From NCBI RefSeq assembly GCF_000220505.1, contig NZ_AFPJ01000007.1, forward strand, positions 124,001-188,000: a stretch of 64,000 bases of DNA, read 5' to 3'. Every line of letters starts with the position of its first letter. Positions within the stretch are counted from its first letter, which is position 1. Below the pieces are notes generated by a model, which saw only the letters and a program-made list of their open reading frames with translations, had not been told where the DNA came from and searched no databases. Below, piece by piece: positions 15,385 through 24,534 of the stretch. The translations under genes were made by a program, and so were the position numbers. The stretch is from Microbulbifer agarilyticus S89. Its GTDB lineage: Bacteria > Pseudomonadota > Gammaproteobacteria > Pseudomonadales > Cellvibrionaceae.

Positions 15385-17199
15385 TTATTCATTGTGGAGG
15401 GAGGAGTATATCTCTTGCGCCAGCTTCCGGCTCACTCCCTCTACGCTGGCAATCTGATTGACCGACGCCCGCAAGACCTCCTGCAGCCCCCCAAAATGAT
15501 GGAGCAAAGCACGGCGGCGTGCAGGGCCGACACCGGGTATACCCTCGAGTGGTGATTCCCGGCGTTTTTTGTCGCGCCGCTGACGGTGCCCGGTAATCGC
15601 AAAGCGGTGGGCCTCGTCGCGCACTTGCTGAATCAAGTGCAGCGCCGGAGAGTCCGACTCGAGCACCAACTCGCGATTTTGCGCAACGACATGCAGAGTT
15701 TCGAAGCCCGCCTTGCGGGTTGTGCCTTTTGCGACACCGATAATCTGGACACCGAGCACACCGAGCTCATTCAATGTATCAATCGCCTGGCGAACCTGTC
15801 CTTTGCCTCCGTCCACCAGCAGAATATTTGGAAAGCGCCCCTCCCCCTTGGACAGTCGCGCATAGCGCCGCTGCAGTGCCTGCCCCATGGCTGCGTAATC
15901 GTCACCGGCGGTGATGCCGTCAATGTTGAAGCGCCGATAATCCGACTTGACCGGACCTCCGGTATCAAACACCACACAGGATGCCACCGTGGCCTCACCA
16001 CTGGAATGGCTGATATCAAAGCACTCCAGCCGCTCGGGTAGCTCGCTGAGCTGCAGGATGCCCTGCAAGTCTTCAAATCGGTCCTGCAGCTTCTGCTGGG
16101 ATGCCGTGCGACTTTGCAAATTCTGGCTGGCGGCCTGCTGCGCCATTTCTACCCAGGAGGCGCGATTACCCCGCAGGCGATTGAGCAGCTGTACGTCTTT
16201 CCCCGATTGCTCGGCAAGCGCATGCGCGAGCAGATCACCATCCTCCAACTGCTCGGGCATCAGTATTTCGCGTGGTATTTCCCGATTCCCCCCAAGGTAG
16301 AACTGCGGAACGAATGCCGACAACAGTTCGGAGGGCTCGAGCCCAAGCTTCTCATTGGGATAATAACTGCGGCTACCCAAGATGCGCCCCTGCCGAATAA
16401 ACAACACATGCACACAACACAGGCCACCCGATGTCGCGGCGCCCAGAACATCGACATCACCACCGGCACTTTCCGCAACCTGATCCGATTGCAGCCTCCG
16501 CAAGGCGACTATCTGATCGCGCAGGCGCGCGGCTCTCTCAAACTCGAGGCTCGCCGAGGCCTTCTCCATCGCATCCGCCAACTCGCGAATGATGCTGTCA
16601 CTTTTTCCGGCGAGAAACATTTGCGCGTGGCGTACATCCGCCCGATATTCCTCGGCGCCGATAAAGTCCACGCAAGGCGCGGTGCAACGCTCTATCTGGT
16701 ATTGCAGGCAGGGACGTGAGCGATTCGCGAAGACGCTGTCTTCACAGGTGCGAAGCCGAAAGGTCTTTTGCAGGAAGTTGAGGCTGTCCCTGACCGAAGA
16801 TGCATTGGGAAAGGGACCAAAGTAGTCGCCTTTTTTCCGTTTGGAACCACGATGAAAGGCAATACGCGGAAAGGTGTCTTTGCTGGACAGGAAGATGTAC
16901 GGATAGCCCTTATCATCCTTCAGCATTACGTTATAGGGCGGACGCTGGGACTTAATCAGGCTCTGCTCAAGCACCAGTGCCTCAGTTTCACTGCGCGTAA
17001 CAGTCACTTCAATGTCGGCGATCTTTTCAACCAGAGCCATGGTCTTGGCGGTCAGGCCGGTCGCACGAAAATAACTTGCCAGGCGGTTACGCAGATTCTT
17101 GGCCTTGCCCACATACAAGACCTTACCCCCGGCATCAAACATCTGATAAACACCGGGCTTGCGTGTGACCGTAGATAAAAACCGCTTACTGTCGAACAT
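15385..17199 (-). CDS. uvrC: Excinuclease ABC subunit C
   Basis: A 604-residue nucleotide-excision-repair nuclease that cuts on both sides of damage marked by UvrAB. Visible in order: GIY-YIG domain (GVYQMFDAGGKVLYVGKAKN, residues about 16-95) for the 3' cut, a UVR motif (SASLEFERAARLRDQI, near 210-230) that binds UvrB, the RNase H-like UvrC domain (LECFDISHSSGE, near 385-540) for the 5' cut, and a C-terminal helix-hairpin-helix pair (IPGVGPARRRALLHHFG and VEGVSRKLAQEI). No key block is missing. It sits between uvrY and pgsA in the conserved arrangement. Confidence 0.98.
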   Translation of the reverse strand: MFDSKRFLSTVTRKPGVYQMFDAGGKVLYVGKAKNLRNRLASYFRATGLTAKTMALVEKIADIEVTVTRSETEALVLEQSLIKSQRPPYNVMLKDDKGYPYIFLSSKDTFPRIAFHRGSKRKKGDYFGPFPNASSVRDSLNFLQKTFRLRTCEDSVFANRSRPCLQYQIERCTAPCVDFIGAEEYRADVRHAQMFLAGKSDSIIRELADAMEKASASLEFERAARLRDQIVALRRLQSDQVAESAGGDVDVLGAATSGGLCCVHVLFIRQGRILGSRSYYPNEKLGLEPSELLSAFVPQFYLGGNREIPREILMPEQLEDGDLLAHALAEQSGKDVQLLNRLRGNRASWVEMAQQAASQNLQSRTASQQKLQDRFEDLQGILQLSELPERLECFDISHSSGEATVASCVVFDTGGPVKSDYRRFNIDGITAGDDYAAMGQALQRRYARLSKGEGRFPNILLVDGGKGQVRQAIDTLNELGVLGVQIIGVAKGTTRKAGFETLHVVAQNRELVLESDSPALHLIQQVRDEAHRFAITGHRQRRDKKRRESPLEGIPGVGPARRRALLHHFGGLQEVLRASVNQIASVEGVSRKLAQEIYSSLHNE

Positions 17200-17259
17200 C
17201 GCAAATCATCAATTCAGAACCAAACCTGTATCAGTGCGGCGCAAACGGCACCAAAACGA

Positions 17260-17285
17260 AACAGGGGCCAGCAAGGGCCCCTGTT
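17260..17285 (-). terminator. Terminator between uvrY/gacA and uvrC
   Basis: A perfect 10-bp stem (AACAGGGGCC with GGCCCCTGTT, 6-base loop) 36 bases after the uvrY stop. On the minus strand it is followed by TCGTTTTGG. It suggests that part of the uvrY transcript stops before uvrC, unlike in a strictly polycistronic uvrYC operon. Confidence 0.65.
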
Positions 17286-17320
17286 CTACATTTCTACGGA
17301 GAAACCGCTTCGCACCAGTG

Positions 17321-17965
17321 CTAGAGCGCCTCTTCGGGGTCCAGTACATGGTGCTTGACCGCCAGCAAGGTCAACTCGACATCCGAGTGCAGACCCAGCT
17401 TTTCAAAAATGCGGTAGCGATAGGTATTCACTGTTTTCGGGCTGACCGCAAGTGTATCGGCAATCTCGGCAACCTTGCTGCCATTGACGATCATCACCGC
17501 GGTTTGCAATTCGCGCTCAGACAGCTCATCAAAGGGCGATGAGCCGCCGCTGACACTGCGCAGCGCCAGCTTAGTGGCCATGGAGGAACTAATATACGTC
17601 TCCCCTGCCACCACAGAGCGAATTGCCCGCACCATCTCTTCCAGGTCCGCGCCCTTGGTGACGTAACCTTTGGCGCCCGCCTGAATCAAGCGGCTCGGGA
17701 ACAAGTCGTCATCCAGTGCGCTAACAGCAATAACCCTGGACTCCGGAACACGGGCAATCAGTTTGCGCGTCGCCTCGAGACCACCCATGCCAGGCATGCG
17801 CACGTCCATCAGAACGACGTCAACCGGGGTTTCGCGCACGAAAGCGATGGCATCTTCACCGCTCTTGGCTTCACCGACCACTTCAATATCGGACACATCC
17901 CCCAGCATACGGGATATCCCCATACGCACGAGGTCATGATCGTCTACCACTAAGACTTTTATCAA
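17321..17965 (-). CDS. uvrY: Two-component response regulator, UvrY/GacA type
   Basis: A 214-residue FixJ/NarL-family regulator. The receiver domain has the acidic pair (VVDDHDL), the phospho-acceptor Asp in VVLMDVRMPGM, and the conserved Lys in GYVTKG. The C-terminal LuxR helix-turn-helix is LSERELQTAVMIVNGSKVAE followed by IADTLAVSPKTVNTYRYRIF. GacA/UvrY is phosphorylated by GacS/BarA and activates Rsm/Csr small RNAs. The start is set at TTG 17965 (LIKVLVVDDHDLVR as in GacA, with GGGGC upstream) instead of the GTG at 17980. The 470 bases upstream hold no gene. Being next to uvrC supports the orthology. Confidence 0.95.
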   Translation of the reverse strand: MIKVLVVDDHDLVRMGISRMLGDVSDIEVVGEAKSGEDAIAFVRETPVDVVLMDVRMPGMGGLEATRKLIARVPESRVIAVSALDDDLFPSRLIQAGAKGYVTKGADLEEMVRAIRSVVAGETYISSSMATKLALRSVSGGSSPFDELSERELQTAVMIVNGSKVAEIADTLAVSPKTVNTYRYRIFEKLGLHSDVELTLLAVKHHVLDPEEAL

Positions 17966-18435
17966 ATTAGCCCCAACCACGGATTTTCAATCAGCTTTCG
18001 CGATATTTTCCTACTGAATACAGTTCGCGTAAAACTAAATTTCTTGTTATTGCTCAGCAGGTTACTCCTGCAAAGATCCATCCACAGAGCCCATGGAAAA
18101 CATACCAGACTAATGTCTTGATGCAAAGCAAGGTTTCCATAAGAAATTGAAGACAAATTCGGCGAAATTCCAACACTTATCAGAGATATGTGCCGGACAT
18201 ACGTGTATTTGCAAGAGATCGTTTTGCCGACAAATTGTGCAGACGGCGTGGTACGACTTCAATAGACTCGGAAGAGCTATCCGCCTCAGGGGGGCGGTGT
18301 GCTTGCTGTCCCTGCAGGCGCGAGGGGGTGTGCGTATGACGGGAGCATTATTTTTCAGCGACGTCATACTCAGCGCCGGAATCCGCCAGTACCGGCGCTT
18401 TACTCATATAAGCAGGCGGCAGGCCAAACTGCCGA
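17966..18435. other. 470-bp intergenic region between murB and uvrY/gacA
   Basis: No supported gene on either strand. Reading frames at 18110-18367 (minus) and 18147-18488 (plus) show no family features. The uvrY promoter must lie here. A hairpin at 18372-18399 (AGCGCCGG with CCGGCGCT, 12-base loop) stands 37 bases after the murB stop and may mark its mRNA end, though the T-run on that strand is missing. Confidence 0.5.
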
Positions 18436-19452
18436 TCAGGGGTAAAAACGCGGCTCAGGCTCGAGTGTCACACCAAATTTGTTTTTGATATCGGCGGCGA
18501 TTTCGCGGGCCAGCCCGACAACCTGCTGCCCACTGCAATGCCCGGGGTTCACCAGGACCAGGGCCTGACGGTCGTGGACACCGACACCATCGCGCTGGAA
18601 ACCTCGCCAGCCGGCATTGTCGATCAGCCAACCGGCGGCTAATTTCCAGCGATCACCAGCGGCATAGGCGACGACACCGGGGTGTGACGCCTTGAGTGCC
18701 GTATATTGGGTTTCACTCACCACCGGGTTCTTGAAGAAGCTGCCGGTATTGGGAATTTCCACCGGGTTAGGGAGTTTACTGTTGCGGATCTCAATCACGG
18801 CATCGGCAATGGCCGCAGGCGTTAGCACATCCAGCGACTCACCCTTATCGGCAAAAAACTGCTGCAGCGCCGGGTAATCAACCCGCGGCTTCCAGGTGTT
18901 CGGCAAGCGCAAAACCACCTCGCAGATCAGGTAACGATCCTTACCGGCACCTTTGAAGATACTGTCACGATAACCAAACGCACAGTCATCTGCTCTAAAC
19001 GTCACCAGATCGCCGCTGGAAATCTCAACTGCGGTCAACTGCTCAAAATAGTCTTTGAGCTCCACGCCATAAGCACCGATATTTTGAATAGGAGCCGCGC
19101 CGATGTTTCCCGGAATCAGCGCCAAATTCTCCAGGCCGCCAAATCCGCCCTCCACGCTGCGCATGACCAGCTGATGCCAGTTCTCGCCGGCAGCCGCAAC
19201 AATGCGCACACCGTCTGCATCTTTCTCAAATTCCAGGCCACGCATACCCAAGTGCAACACCAGCCCAGGGAAGTCATCGGTAAGCACAATATTGCTGCCG
19301 CCGCCGAGGGGCAAAATGGGCAACGATCTCTCCCGGGCAAACGCAAGCGCCTCCCGCAATTCCTCAAGGGAAGTCACCGCGCAAAAGTGCTTGGCGCGCG
19401 CGGCTATCGTCATCGTATTAAATGGCTGCAGATCAATATCGGACTGAATCAT
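18436..19452 (-). CDS. murB: UDP-N-acetylenolpyruvoylglucosamine reductase
   Basis: A 338-residue FAD enzyme that reduces UDP-GlcNAc-enolpyruvate to UDP-MurNAc with NADPH, the second committed step of peptidoglycan precursor synthesis. The FAD-binding pattern PLGGGSNIV is near residue 50, LIPGNIGAAPIQNIGAYG near 115, the proton-donor serine lies in NTGSFFKNP near 235, and the protein ends in EPRFYP as type I MurB proteins do. Its 5' flank overlaps a 13-bp repeat array. kdsB lies upstream on the same strand, as in pseudomonads. Confidence 0.97.
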   Translation of the reverse strand: MIQSDIDLQPFNTMTIAARAKHFCAVTSLEELREALAFARERSLPILPLGGGSNIVLTDDFPGLVLHLGMRGLEFEKDADGVRIVAAAGENWHQLVMRSVEGGFGGLENLALIPGNIGAAPIQNIGAYGVELKDYFEQLTAVEISSGDLVTFRADDCAFGYRDSIFKGAGKDRYLICEVVLRLPNTWKPRVDYPALQQFFADKGESLDVLTPAAIADAVIEIRNSKLPNPVEIPNTGSFFKNPVVSETQYTALKASHPGVVAYAAGDRWKLAAGWLIDNAGWRGFQRDGVGVHDRQALVLVNPGHCSGQQVVGLAREIAADIKNKFGVTLEPEPRFYP

Positions 19453-19511
19453 GTACTACCAGTGCTTGAAGATACGCATGTGACGGATTTTACGGTCAGC
19501 GCTCCGGGAAA

Positions 19512-19563
19512 CTCAGGCAAACTACTCACGCAAATAACTTAGGCACACTGCTCACGCAAACAG
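19512..19563. repeat. Degenerate 13-bp tandem repeat, four copies (locus B)
   Basis: Four consecutive 13-mers: CTCAGGCAAACTA, CTCACGCAAATAA, CTTAGGCACACTG, CTCACGCAAACAG. They span the murB-kdsB gap, and the last copy contains the kdsB stop codon. The period is not a multiple of three. The units resemble those at 27151-27228. Confidence 0.65.
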
Positions 19564-20337
19564 CGCACGCATTCGCACAAGGTCCTGCTCAGTATCGACG
19601 CCACCGGGTACTTCTTCGCAGGCATCGTCCACATGGATGGCATGGCCGTTGTACAGGAACCGAAGCTGTTCCAATGCTTCAAATTCCTCGATTGGTGCCA
19701 TCGGCCACGCCACAAACAAGTTGAGCAAGGCTGCCCGGTAAGCATAGATGCCAATATGGCGGCGCGAATTCAGGCCTTCTGGCAAAGCGCCCTGCCCCGC
19801 GGCGAATGCGTCGCGCGGCCATGGAATTGGCGCTCGCGAAAAATATCGCGCCAGCCCCGAGCCCTCGCACACCACCTTGACGATATTGGGATTCAAAAAG
19901 TCTTCGACGGATTCAATCGGCTCCGCAAGTGTCGCCACACCGGCATCGGTATTGCGCGCCAGATTCGCAGCCACCTGGTTGATCACTGCCGGAGGGATCA
20001 GCGGCTCATCCCCCTGCACGTTCACCAGAATCCTGTCGTCGGCCAGGCCTAATTGCTGGGCCACTTCCTGCAAACGATCGGTACCCGACGCGTGCTCCGG
20101 GCTGGTCATGCAAACCTTGCCGCCGAATGCAGTGACAGTCTCTGCAACCCGCCCATCGTCCGTGGCGACGACCACCCGCTCTGCGGCGCTCTCTAGGGCG
20201 CGCTCATAAACACGCTGGACCATCGGCTTGCCGGCGATTTCCGCCAGTGGCTTGCCTGGCAGTCGGCTCGATGCGTAGCGCGCTGGAATAATTACGTCAA
20301 AACTGGGGGCGCTTGCAGAACTACTCGTACGGGTCAT
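19552..20337 (-). CDS. kdsB: 3-deoxy-manno-octulosonate cytidylyltransferase
   Basis: A 261-residue cytoplasmic enzyme that activates Kdo as CMP-Kdo for lipopolysaccharide inner-core assembly. Key blocks: [22 protein letters not shown] near residue 15-36 (nucleotide-binding), [20 protein letters not shown], and [11 protein letters not shown]. The ATG overlaps the lpxK stop (ATGA), so the two are translationally coupled. The ycaR-like gene often found between them is absent. Its 3' end runs into the 13-bp repeat array. Confidence 0.97.
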   Translation of the reverse strand: MTRTSSSASAPSFDVIIPARYASSRLPGKPLAEIAGKPMVQRVYERALESAAERVVVATDDGRVAETVTAFGGKVCMTSPEHASGTDRLQEVAQQLGLADDRILVNVQGDEPLIPPAVINQVAANLARNTDAGVATLAEPIESVEDFLNPNIVKVVCEGSGLARYFSRAPIPWPRDAFAAGQGALPEGLNSRRHIGIYAYRAALLNLFVAWPMAPIEEFEALEQLRFLYNGHAIHVDDACEEVPGGVDTEQDLVRMRALFA

Positions 20338-21365
20338 GCGGGTTCGAAGCTCTCAAGGTGTTGATGAATGCGCTGGTAAAAGGCTTGCGGCAACTGGGCG
20401 CGTGCTTCCAGCGCCCACCAGTGGCTTTGCCAGAAGTCCCGGCATTTCACCGCGTCTTTCATGGTCATGATAACTGGTGTAATGCCATCCAACTGCAGTT
20501 CCTGCGCACTGTACTGGTGGTGATCCGGGAATGGCAATTCCGTGACGGTATACCCCGCTGCGCGTAGGGCATTGAAAAAGCGCTGTGGATTTCCGATACC
20601 GGCAACCGCATTGCAAGGGCCAATGTCGGGCCCGGACTCCAGCTTTAACGATGAAGTCTGGTCCAGGTTGAACTGGTGCCACAGTGCCGGCTCAAGCTCC
20701 ATGGTGAAGTCGAGCTTCTCGCCGCACTGGGACAGGGTCAATTCGCTCGGCAGGCCGTTGGCAACGACCATGTCGACGCTATCGAGTCGATCTACCGATT
20801 CGCGCAGCGGGCCACGGGGCAACAAATGGCCGTTGCCCAACCCCCGCTGCCCGTCCACCACACAGATTTCCATACTGCGCCACAAGGCATAATGTTGCAG
20901 GCCATCGTCCGACAGGATGACATCGCAACCGTGTTGCTCGATGAGGGCCTCCGCAGCTTCGAGACGCTTGGGCGCAACCATCACTGGCAGACCCGTCATC
21001 AGGTGCAGCATAAGTGGCTCGTCACCAGACTCTAACGGGTGGGATTGTGCGGTAACGTTGTAGGGGTAATGTTTGGCTCGGCCACCGTAACCCCGACTGA
21101 TGATGCCGGGCTTGCGTCCGCGCTCTTGTAACCAGCGTCCCAGCTCGGCAACCAAGGGCGTCTTCCCTGCGCCACCTACGGTGATATTACCCACCACAAT
21201 CACCGGTACCGGCAAGGGTGCAGGCTTATTCCGCTGCTTCCGCCAGCGGCTTCCGTGGCGAAAAGCCACCTCGAGCGGTGCAAGTAGCGGCAGTTGATGA
21301 CCGCTGTCCTCGCCACCACTGGTGGCCGGATACCAGCGTTTGTTCAACCAGTCTTCTAGCGACAT
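20334..21365 (-). CDS. lpxK: Tetraacyldisaccharide 4'-kinase
   Basis: A 343-residue inner-membrane-associated kinase that phosphorylates the lipid A disaccharide at the 4' position. The Walker A motif is [14 protein letters not shown] (near residues 58-71), followed by ISRGYGG and [11 protein letters not shown] with the DDGLQ block typical of LpxK. The C-terminus ends [15 protein letters not shown]. It lies 51 bases after msbA and overlaps kdsB by 4 bases, inside the conserved msbA-lpxK-kdsB run. Confidence 0.97.
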   Translation of the reverse strand: MSLEDWLNKRWYPATSGGEDSGHQLPLLAPLEVAFRHGSRWRKQRNKPAPLPVPVIVVGNITVGGAGKTPLVAELGRWLQERGRKPGIISRGYGGRAKHYPYNVTAQSHPLESGDEPLMLHLMTGLPVMVAPKRLEAAEALIEQHGCDVILSDDGLQHYALWRSMEICVVDGQRGLGNGHLLPRGPLRESVDRLDSVDMVVANGLPSELTLSQCGEKLDFTMELEPALWHQFNLDQTSSLKLESGPDIGPCNAVAGIGNPQRFFNALRAAGYTVTELPFPDHHQYSAQELQLDGITPVIMTMKDAVKCRDFWQSHWWALEARAQLPQAFYQRIHQHLESFEPA

Positions 21366-21416
21366 TTCGCCAAGCGCTCCCTATCCCTGTGTTGACGTAT
21401 GCGATGAACAAGCCAA

Positions 21417-23255
21417 TCAGCCTGTTCCCTCGGCATTTTGTTGTTGTAGCAAAAGTGCGTAGCGACCGCCGCGGGCAAGAAGCTCGCTATGGCTGCCCTG
21501 CTCTACGATACGGCCCTGCTCCATCACCAGGATACAGTCGGCATTCTCAATGGTGCTGAGGCGGTGGGCGATCACAAAGGTCGTACGGTCTTTCATGACC
21601 TCACCCAGAGCCGCCTGAATATGCCGCTCTGAGGTATTGTCGAGTGCGGACGTCGCTTCGTCGAGAATCAGTAGTGGAGAATCCTTCAGCAACGCCCGGG
21701 CGATCGCCAGGCGCTGGCGCTGGCCACCGGAGAGAATCTGCGCATTGTCGCCCAATACCGTCTGCTCACCCTCGGGCAATTCCTCGATAAAGCTGCGCGC
21801 GTGCGCCAGATCAATCGCCTGCTGCACTTCGGCATCAGGCTTTCCTTCCAGCTCACCGTAGGCAATATTGCGGTACACCGTGTCATTGAACAGCACGATA
21901 CTTTGCGAAACCAGGCTGATTTGTTCTCTCAAATCCGCCAACGGCAACTGCGTGATGTCCACACCATCCAACAGGATGCGCCCAGAGGTTGGCTCGTAAA
22001 AACGGGACAGCAGGCTCACCAGCGTGCTCTTGCCGGAACCGGAAGAGCCCACCAGTGCGATCGTCTTGCCAGCTTCGACGGTAAAACTGATATCCGAGAG
22101 GACATCCGGCCCATCTTCTGAATAGCGGAAACTGAGATTGTCGAACGTCACCTGCCCGGTTACCGGCTCCGGCAACTGAGCGGTACCGCCGGTGGGCTCT
22201 TTTGGTGAATCGATCACATCGAAAATACTTTCCGCTGCCGCAATACCCTTCTGGATTTCTGCGTAAACCTCAGAAAGGTTACGAATAGGTTTGGCCAGCG
22301 ACGCGGCGGCACCGATATATGACGCGAAGACCCCGGCGGTCATGGATTCCACCATTCCCGGCGCCAGTGCAAACCAGACCAGTAAAGCGGTGGCGAGACC
22401 AACGAGAATCTGGATTACTGAAACACTCGCGTTATCCGCCACCACCAGTTTCATAAACTGCTGGCGGTTGGCGTTACTCGCCGCTTGAAAGCGTGTGTTC
22501 TCGTATTTTTGCCCACCATACATCCGCACCACCTCATAGCCATTGATGGCTTCCTGAGTTACGTGGGTAACATCACCCATGGTGTTTTGGATACGGTGGC
22601 TGAGTTTGCGGAAACGCTTGCCAACAATGCCGACGATGGCAGCGATAATCGGAACAAACAGAAAAAACGTCAGGGTCAACTTCCAGTTCACCATCAACAA
22701 ATAGGTCAAAAGACCGATCGCGGTGAACGAGGAGCGAAAGATCACTTTCAGCGATTTGGTAATGGAGTTGGTTACCTGCTCAACGTTGTAGGCAACCTTG
22801 GAAATCAAAAATGCACCGGTGTAGCGGTCAAAGTAGCTACTGGGCAGACGCCCGATGTGTGCGAACAGTTCGGTGCGCAACTGATGGATAACCGCACGCG
22901 CCACATACGCCAGGCCGTAACTCCCGATAAAGTTACCCAGCGCGCGCAGGGCCACGATTATCAGCATGCCCAGAGGTACTAGCCAGCGCGCGGTTTCCTG
23001 CGGCATGTGGCCACCGGGGAAAAACCCGGCGACATACTTGGACAGGAAGCCACGCCCGGCATCAATGCCCACACCCACCGCATCCAGCAGTAACTCGGTC
23101 ACCGCAATCAGCGCCACCTCCATGGTGGAGAACAGCAGGAAACCAAACACCGCAAGGACAAACAGCGGCCAGTGCGGCGCCGCATACGACAGCAGACGAC
23201 GGTAGGTCTTGGCTCCGTTCTTCGGCTTGCGTGGCGGTTGCGGGGATTTATCCAT
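21417..23255 (-). CDS. msbA: Lipid A export ATP-binding/permease protein
   Basis: A 612-residue ABC half-transporter that flips core-lipid A across the inner membrane. It has an N-terminal six-helix transmembrane domain (residues about 30-330) and a C-terminal ATPase with Walker A GSSGSGKST, signature LSGGQRQR and Walker B LLILDEATSALD. The ATG at 23255 (MDKSPQPPRKP) is preferred over a TTG six bases upstream. Neither has a clear ribosome site. It lies about 105 bases after exbD and upstream of lpxK. Confidence 0.95.
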   Translation of the reverse strand: MDKSPQPPRKPKNGAKTYRRLLSYAAPHWPLFVLAVFGFLLFSTMEVALIAVTELLLDAVGVGIDAGRGFLSKYVAGFFPGGHMPQETARWLVPLGMLIIVALRALGNFIGSYGLAYVARAVIHQLRTELFAHIGRLPSSYFDRYTGAFLISKVAYNVEQVTNSITKSLKVIFRSSFTAIGLLTYLLMVNWKLTLTFFLFVPIIAAIVGIVGKRFRKLSHRIQNTMGDVTHVTQEAINGYEVVRMYGGQKYENTRFQAASNANRQQFMKLVVADNASVSVIQILVGLATALLVWFALAPGMVESMTAGVFASYIGAAASLAKPIRNLSEVYAEIQKGIAAAESIFDVIDSPKEPTGGTAQLPEPVTGQVTFDNLSFRYSEDGPDVLSDISFTVEAGKTIALVGSSGSGKSTLVSLLSRFYEPTSGRILLDGVDITQLPLADLREQISLVSQSIVLFNDTVYRNIAYGELEGKPDAEVQQAIDLAHARSFIEELPEGEQTVLGDNAQILSGGQRQRLAIARALLKDSPLLILDEATSALDNTSERHIQAALGEVMKDRTTFVIAHRLSTIENADCILVMEQGRIVEQGSHSELLARGGRYALLLQQQNAEGTG

Positions 23256-23360
23256 AAACAATCAGGTTGTGGCCATTCGACTCAACAGCTCAATCAGAGC
23301 CGAACACGCGGTCAGAAGCGCCGGAGCGCCAGTTTGGTACTCCGGTTTACACTTTATAGA

Positions 23361-23780
23361 TTACTGTTCGCCCGGCTGCCGCGTGGTAATGCTGAGGTGT
23401 ACGAACCCCAACTGACCAGCCGCATCCATTGCACGGACCACAGCCTGGTGCTCTGCGGTGGCATCGGCAGTAATGATCAGCGGGCGATTGTACTCGCCAG
23501 CCGACACTTCCGACAGTGCCGATTTGAGGGTGGCCAGCTTCTTGTTGATCAGCGCACGACCATCAACAGAATAGGAACCGTCTGCGTTGATAAGGATTTC
23601 GACCGTGGACGGCGGTGCCTCCGCCTTTGGCCCGGAGGCCTCGGGGAGGTTGAGTTTCAGGTGGCTTTCCTTGGTAAAGGTGGTAGACACCATAAAAAAG
23701 ATCAGCAGCAGGAAGACCACATCGATTAGTGGCGTGAGGTTAACCCCATCCTGCTCTTGGCTTTGGCGGCGGAATTGCAT
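23361..23780 (-). CDS. exbD: Biopolymer transport protein ExbD
   Basis: A 139-residue inner-membrane protein with one N-terminal transmembrane helix (LTPLIDVVFLLLIFFMVST) that carries the essential Asp of the proton path, followed by a periplasmic domain. With ExbB it converts proton-motive force into TonB movement. AGGAG precedes the ATG. It lies 29 bases after exbB. ExbBD sited between comEC and lpxK is a known arrangement in pseudomonads. Confidence 0.94.
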   Translation of the reverse strand: MQFRRQSQEQDGVNLTPLIDVVFLLLIFFMVSTTFTKESHLKLNLPEASGPKAEAPPSTVEILINADGSYSVDGRALINKKLATLKSALSEVSAGEYNRPLIITADATAEHQAVVRAMDAAGQLGFVHLSITTRQPGEQ

Positions 23781-23809
23781 CGAGCGCTCCTGAATCCTGG
23801 AAATTAAGC

Positions 23810-24430
23810 TCAGGCGGCTTCGATGCGGCGGTCGCTATGCAGCGCATCCACAAGTTTTACCGCTTCCTGCTCCATGGTCACCACAATGGAGTCCACGCGG
23901 CGCTGGAAGTAGCGATGGGCCATCAGCGCGGGAATCGCCACGCTCAGGCCAGCAGCAGTGGTGATCAGGGCCTGGGAGATACCCCCCGCCAGCACCCCGG
24001 CGTTACCGGTACCCTCCTGCATGATGGCGGTGAAAACCTGAATCATACCCAGCACGGTGCCCAGCAGGCCGATCAGCGGCGCGACTGCGGCGATGGTGCC
24101 GAGCACATTGAGGAAACGCTCCAGCTCGTGAACCACCTTGCTGGCCGCCTCTTCGATGCTGTCTTTCATGACCTCCCGGCCATGCTTGGAATTGGACAGG
24201 CCTGCGGCAAAGATCCGCCCCAGCGGGCTGGAATCGCGCAGCTCCTTGATCTTGTCCGAGTTCAGCTGATTGCTGCGCAGGCTACCCCAGACCTCGCCCA
24301 ACAGGGCGCGGGGCGCGATTTTGCGCTCATTCAGGGTCCAAAGACGCTCGATGAAAATGGCGATAACAGCAACAGAACAAAGCAGGATTGGCAGCATCAG
24401 CCAGCCGCCGGATTTGATGATTTCTAACAC
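23810..24430 (-). CDS. exbB: MotA/TolQ/ExbB proton channel family protein
   Basis: A 206-residue inner-membrane protein with three transmembrane segments: near residues 10-30 (GGWLMLPILLCSVAVIAIFI), near 110-135 (VLGTIAAVAPLIGLLGTVLG) and near 150-175 (ISQALITTAAGLSVAIPALM). The last two hold the conserved Thr and Gly/Pro pattern of ExbB/TolQ. The start is set at GTG 24430 because the protein then opens VLEIIKSGGWLMLP like ExbB relatives, with GGGGC 9 bases upstream. The longer frame to 24487 adds a tail foreign to the family. Confidence 0.92.
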   Translation of the reverse strand: MLEIIKSGGWLMLPILLCSVAVIAIFIERLWTLNERKIAPRALLGEVWGSLRSNQLNSDKIKELRDSSPLGRIFAAGLSNSKHGREVMKDSIEEAASKVVHELERFLNVLGTIAAVAPLIGLLGTVLGMIQVFTAIMQEGTGNAGVLAGGISQALITTAAGLSVAIPALMAHRYFQRRVDSIVVTMEQEAVKLVDALHSDRRIEAA

Positions 24431-24534
24431 GTTTGTGCCCCAGACTGCGTACGGGATTCTTATGGTATCTGTGTATAAATTCGGCACCTAATCAACGATA
24501 TTCGATGCCGTGACCCGAAACTCTACCACAGCTA

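Noticed and set aside
18372-18399. Strong terminator of murB
   Set aside because: The stem is perfect but no T-run follows on the minus strand, so it is mentioned only within the intergenic entry.
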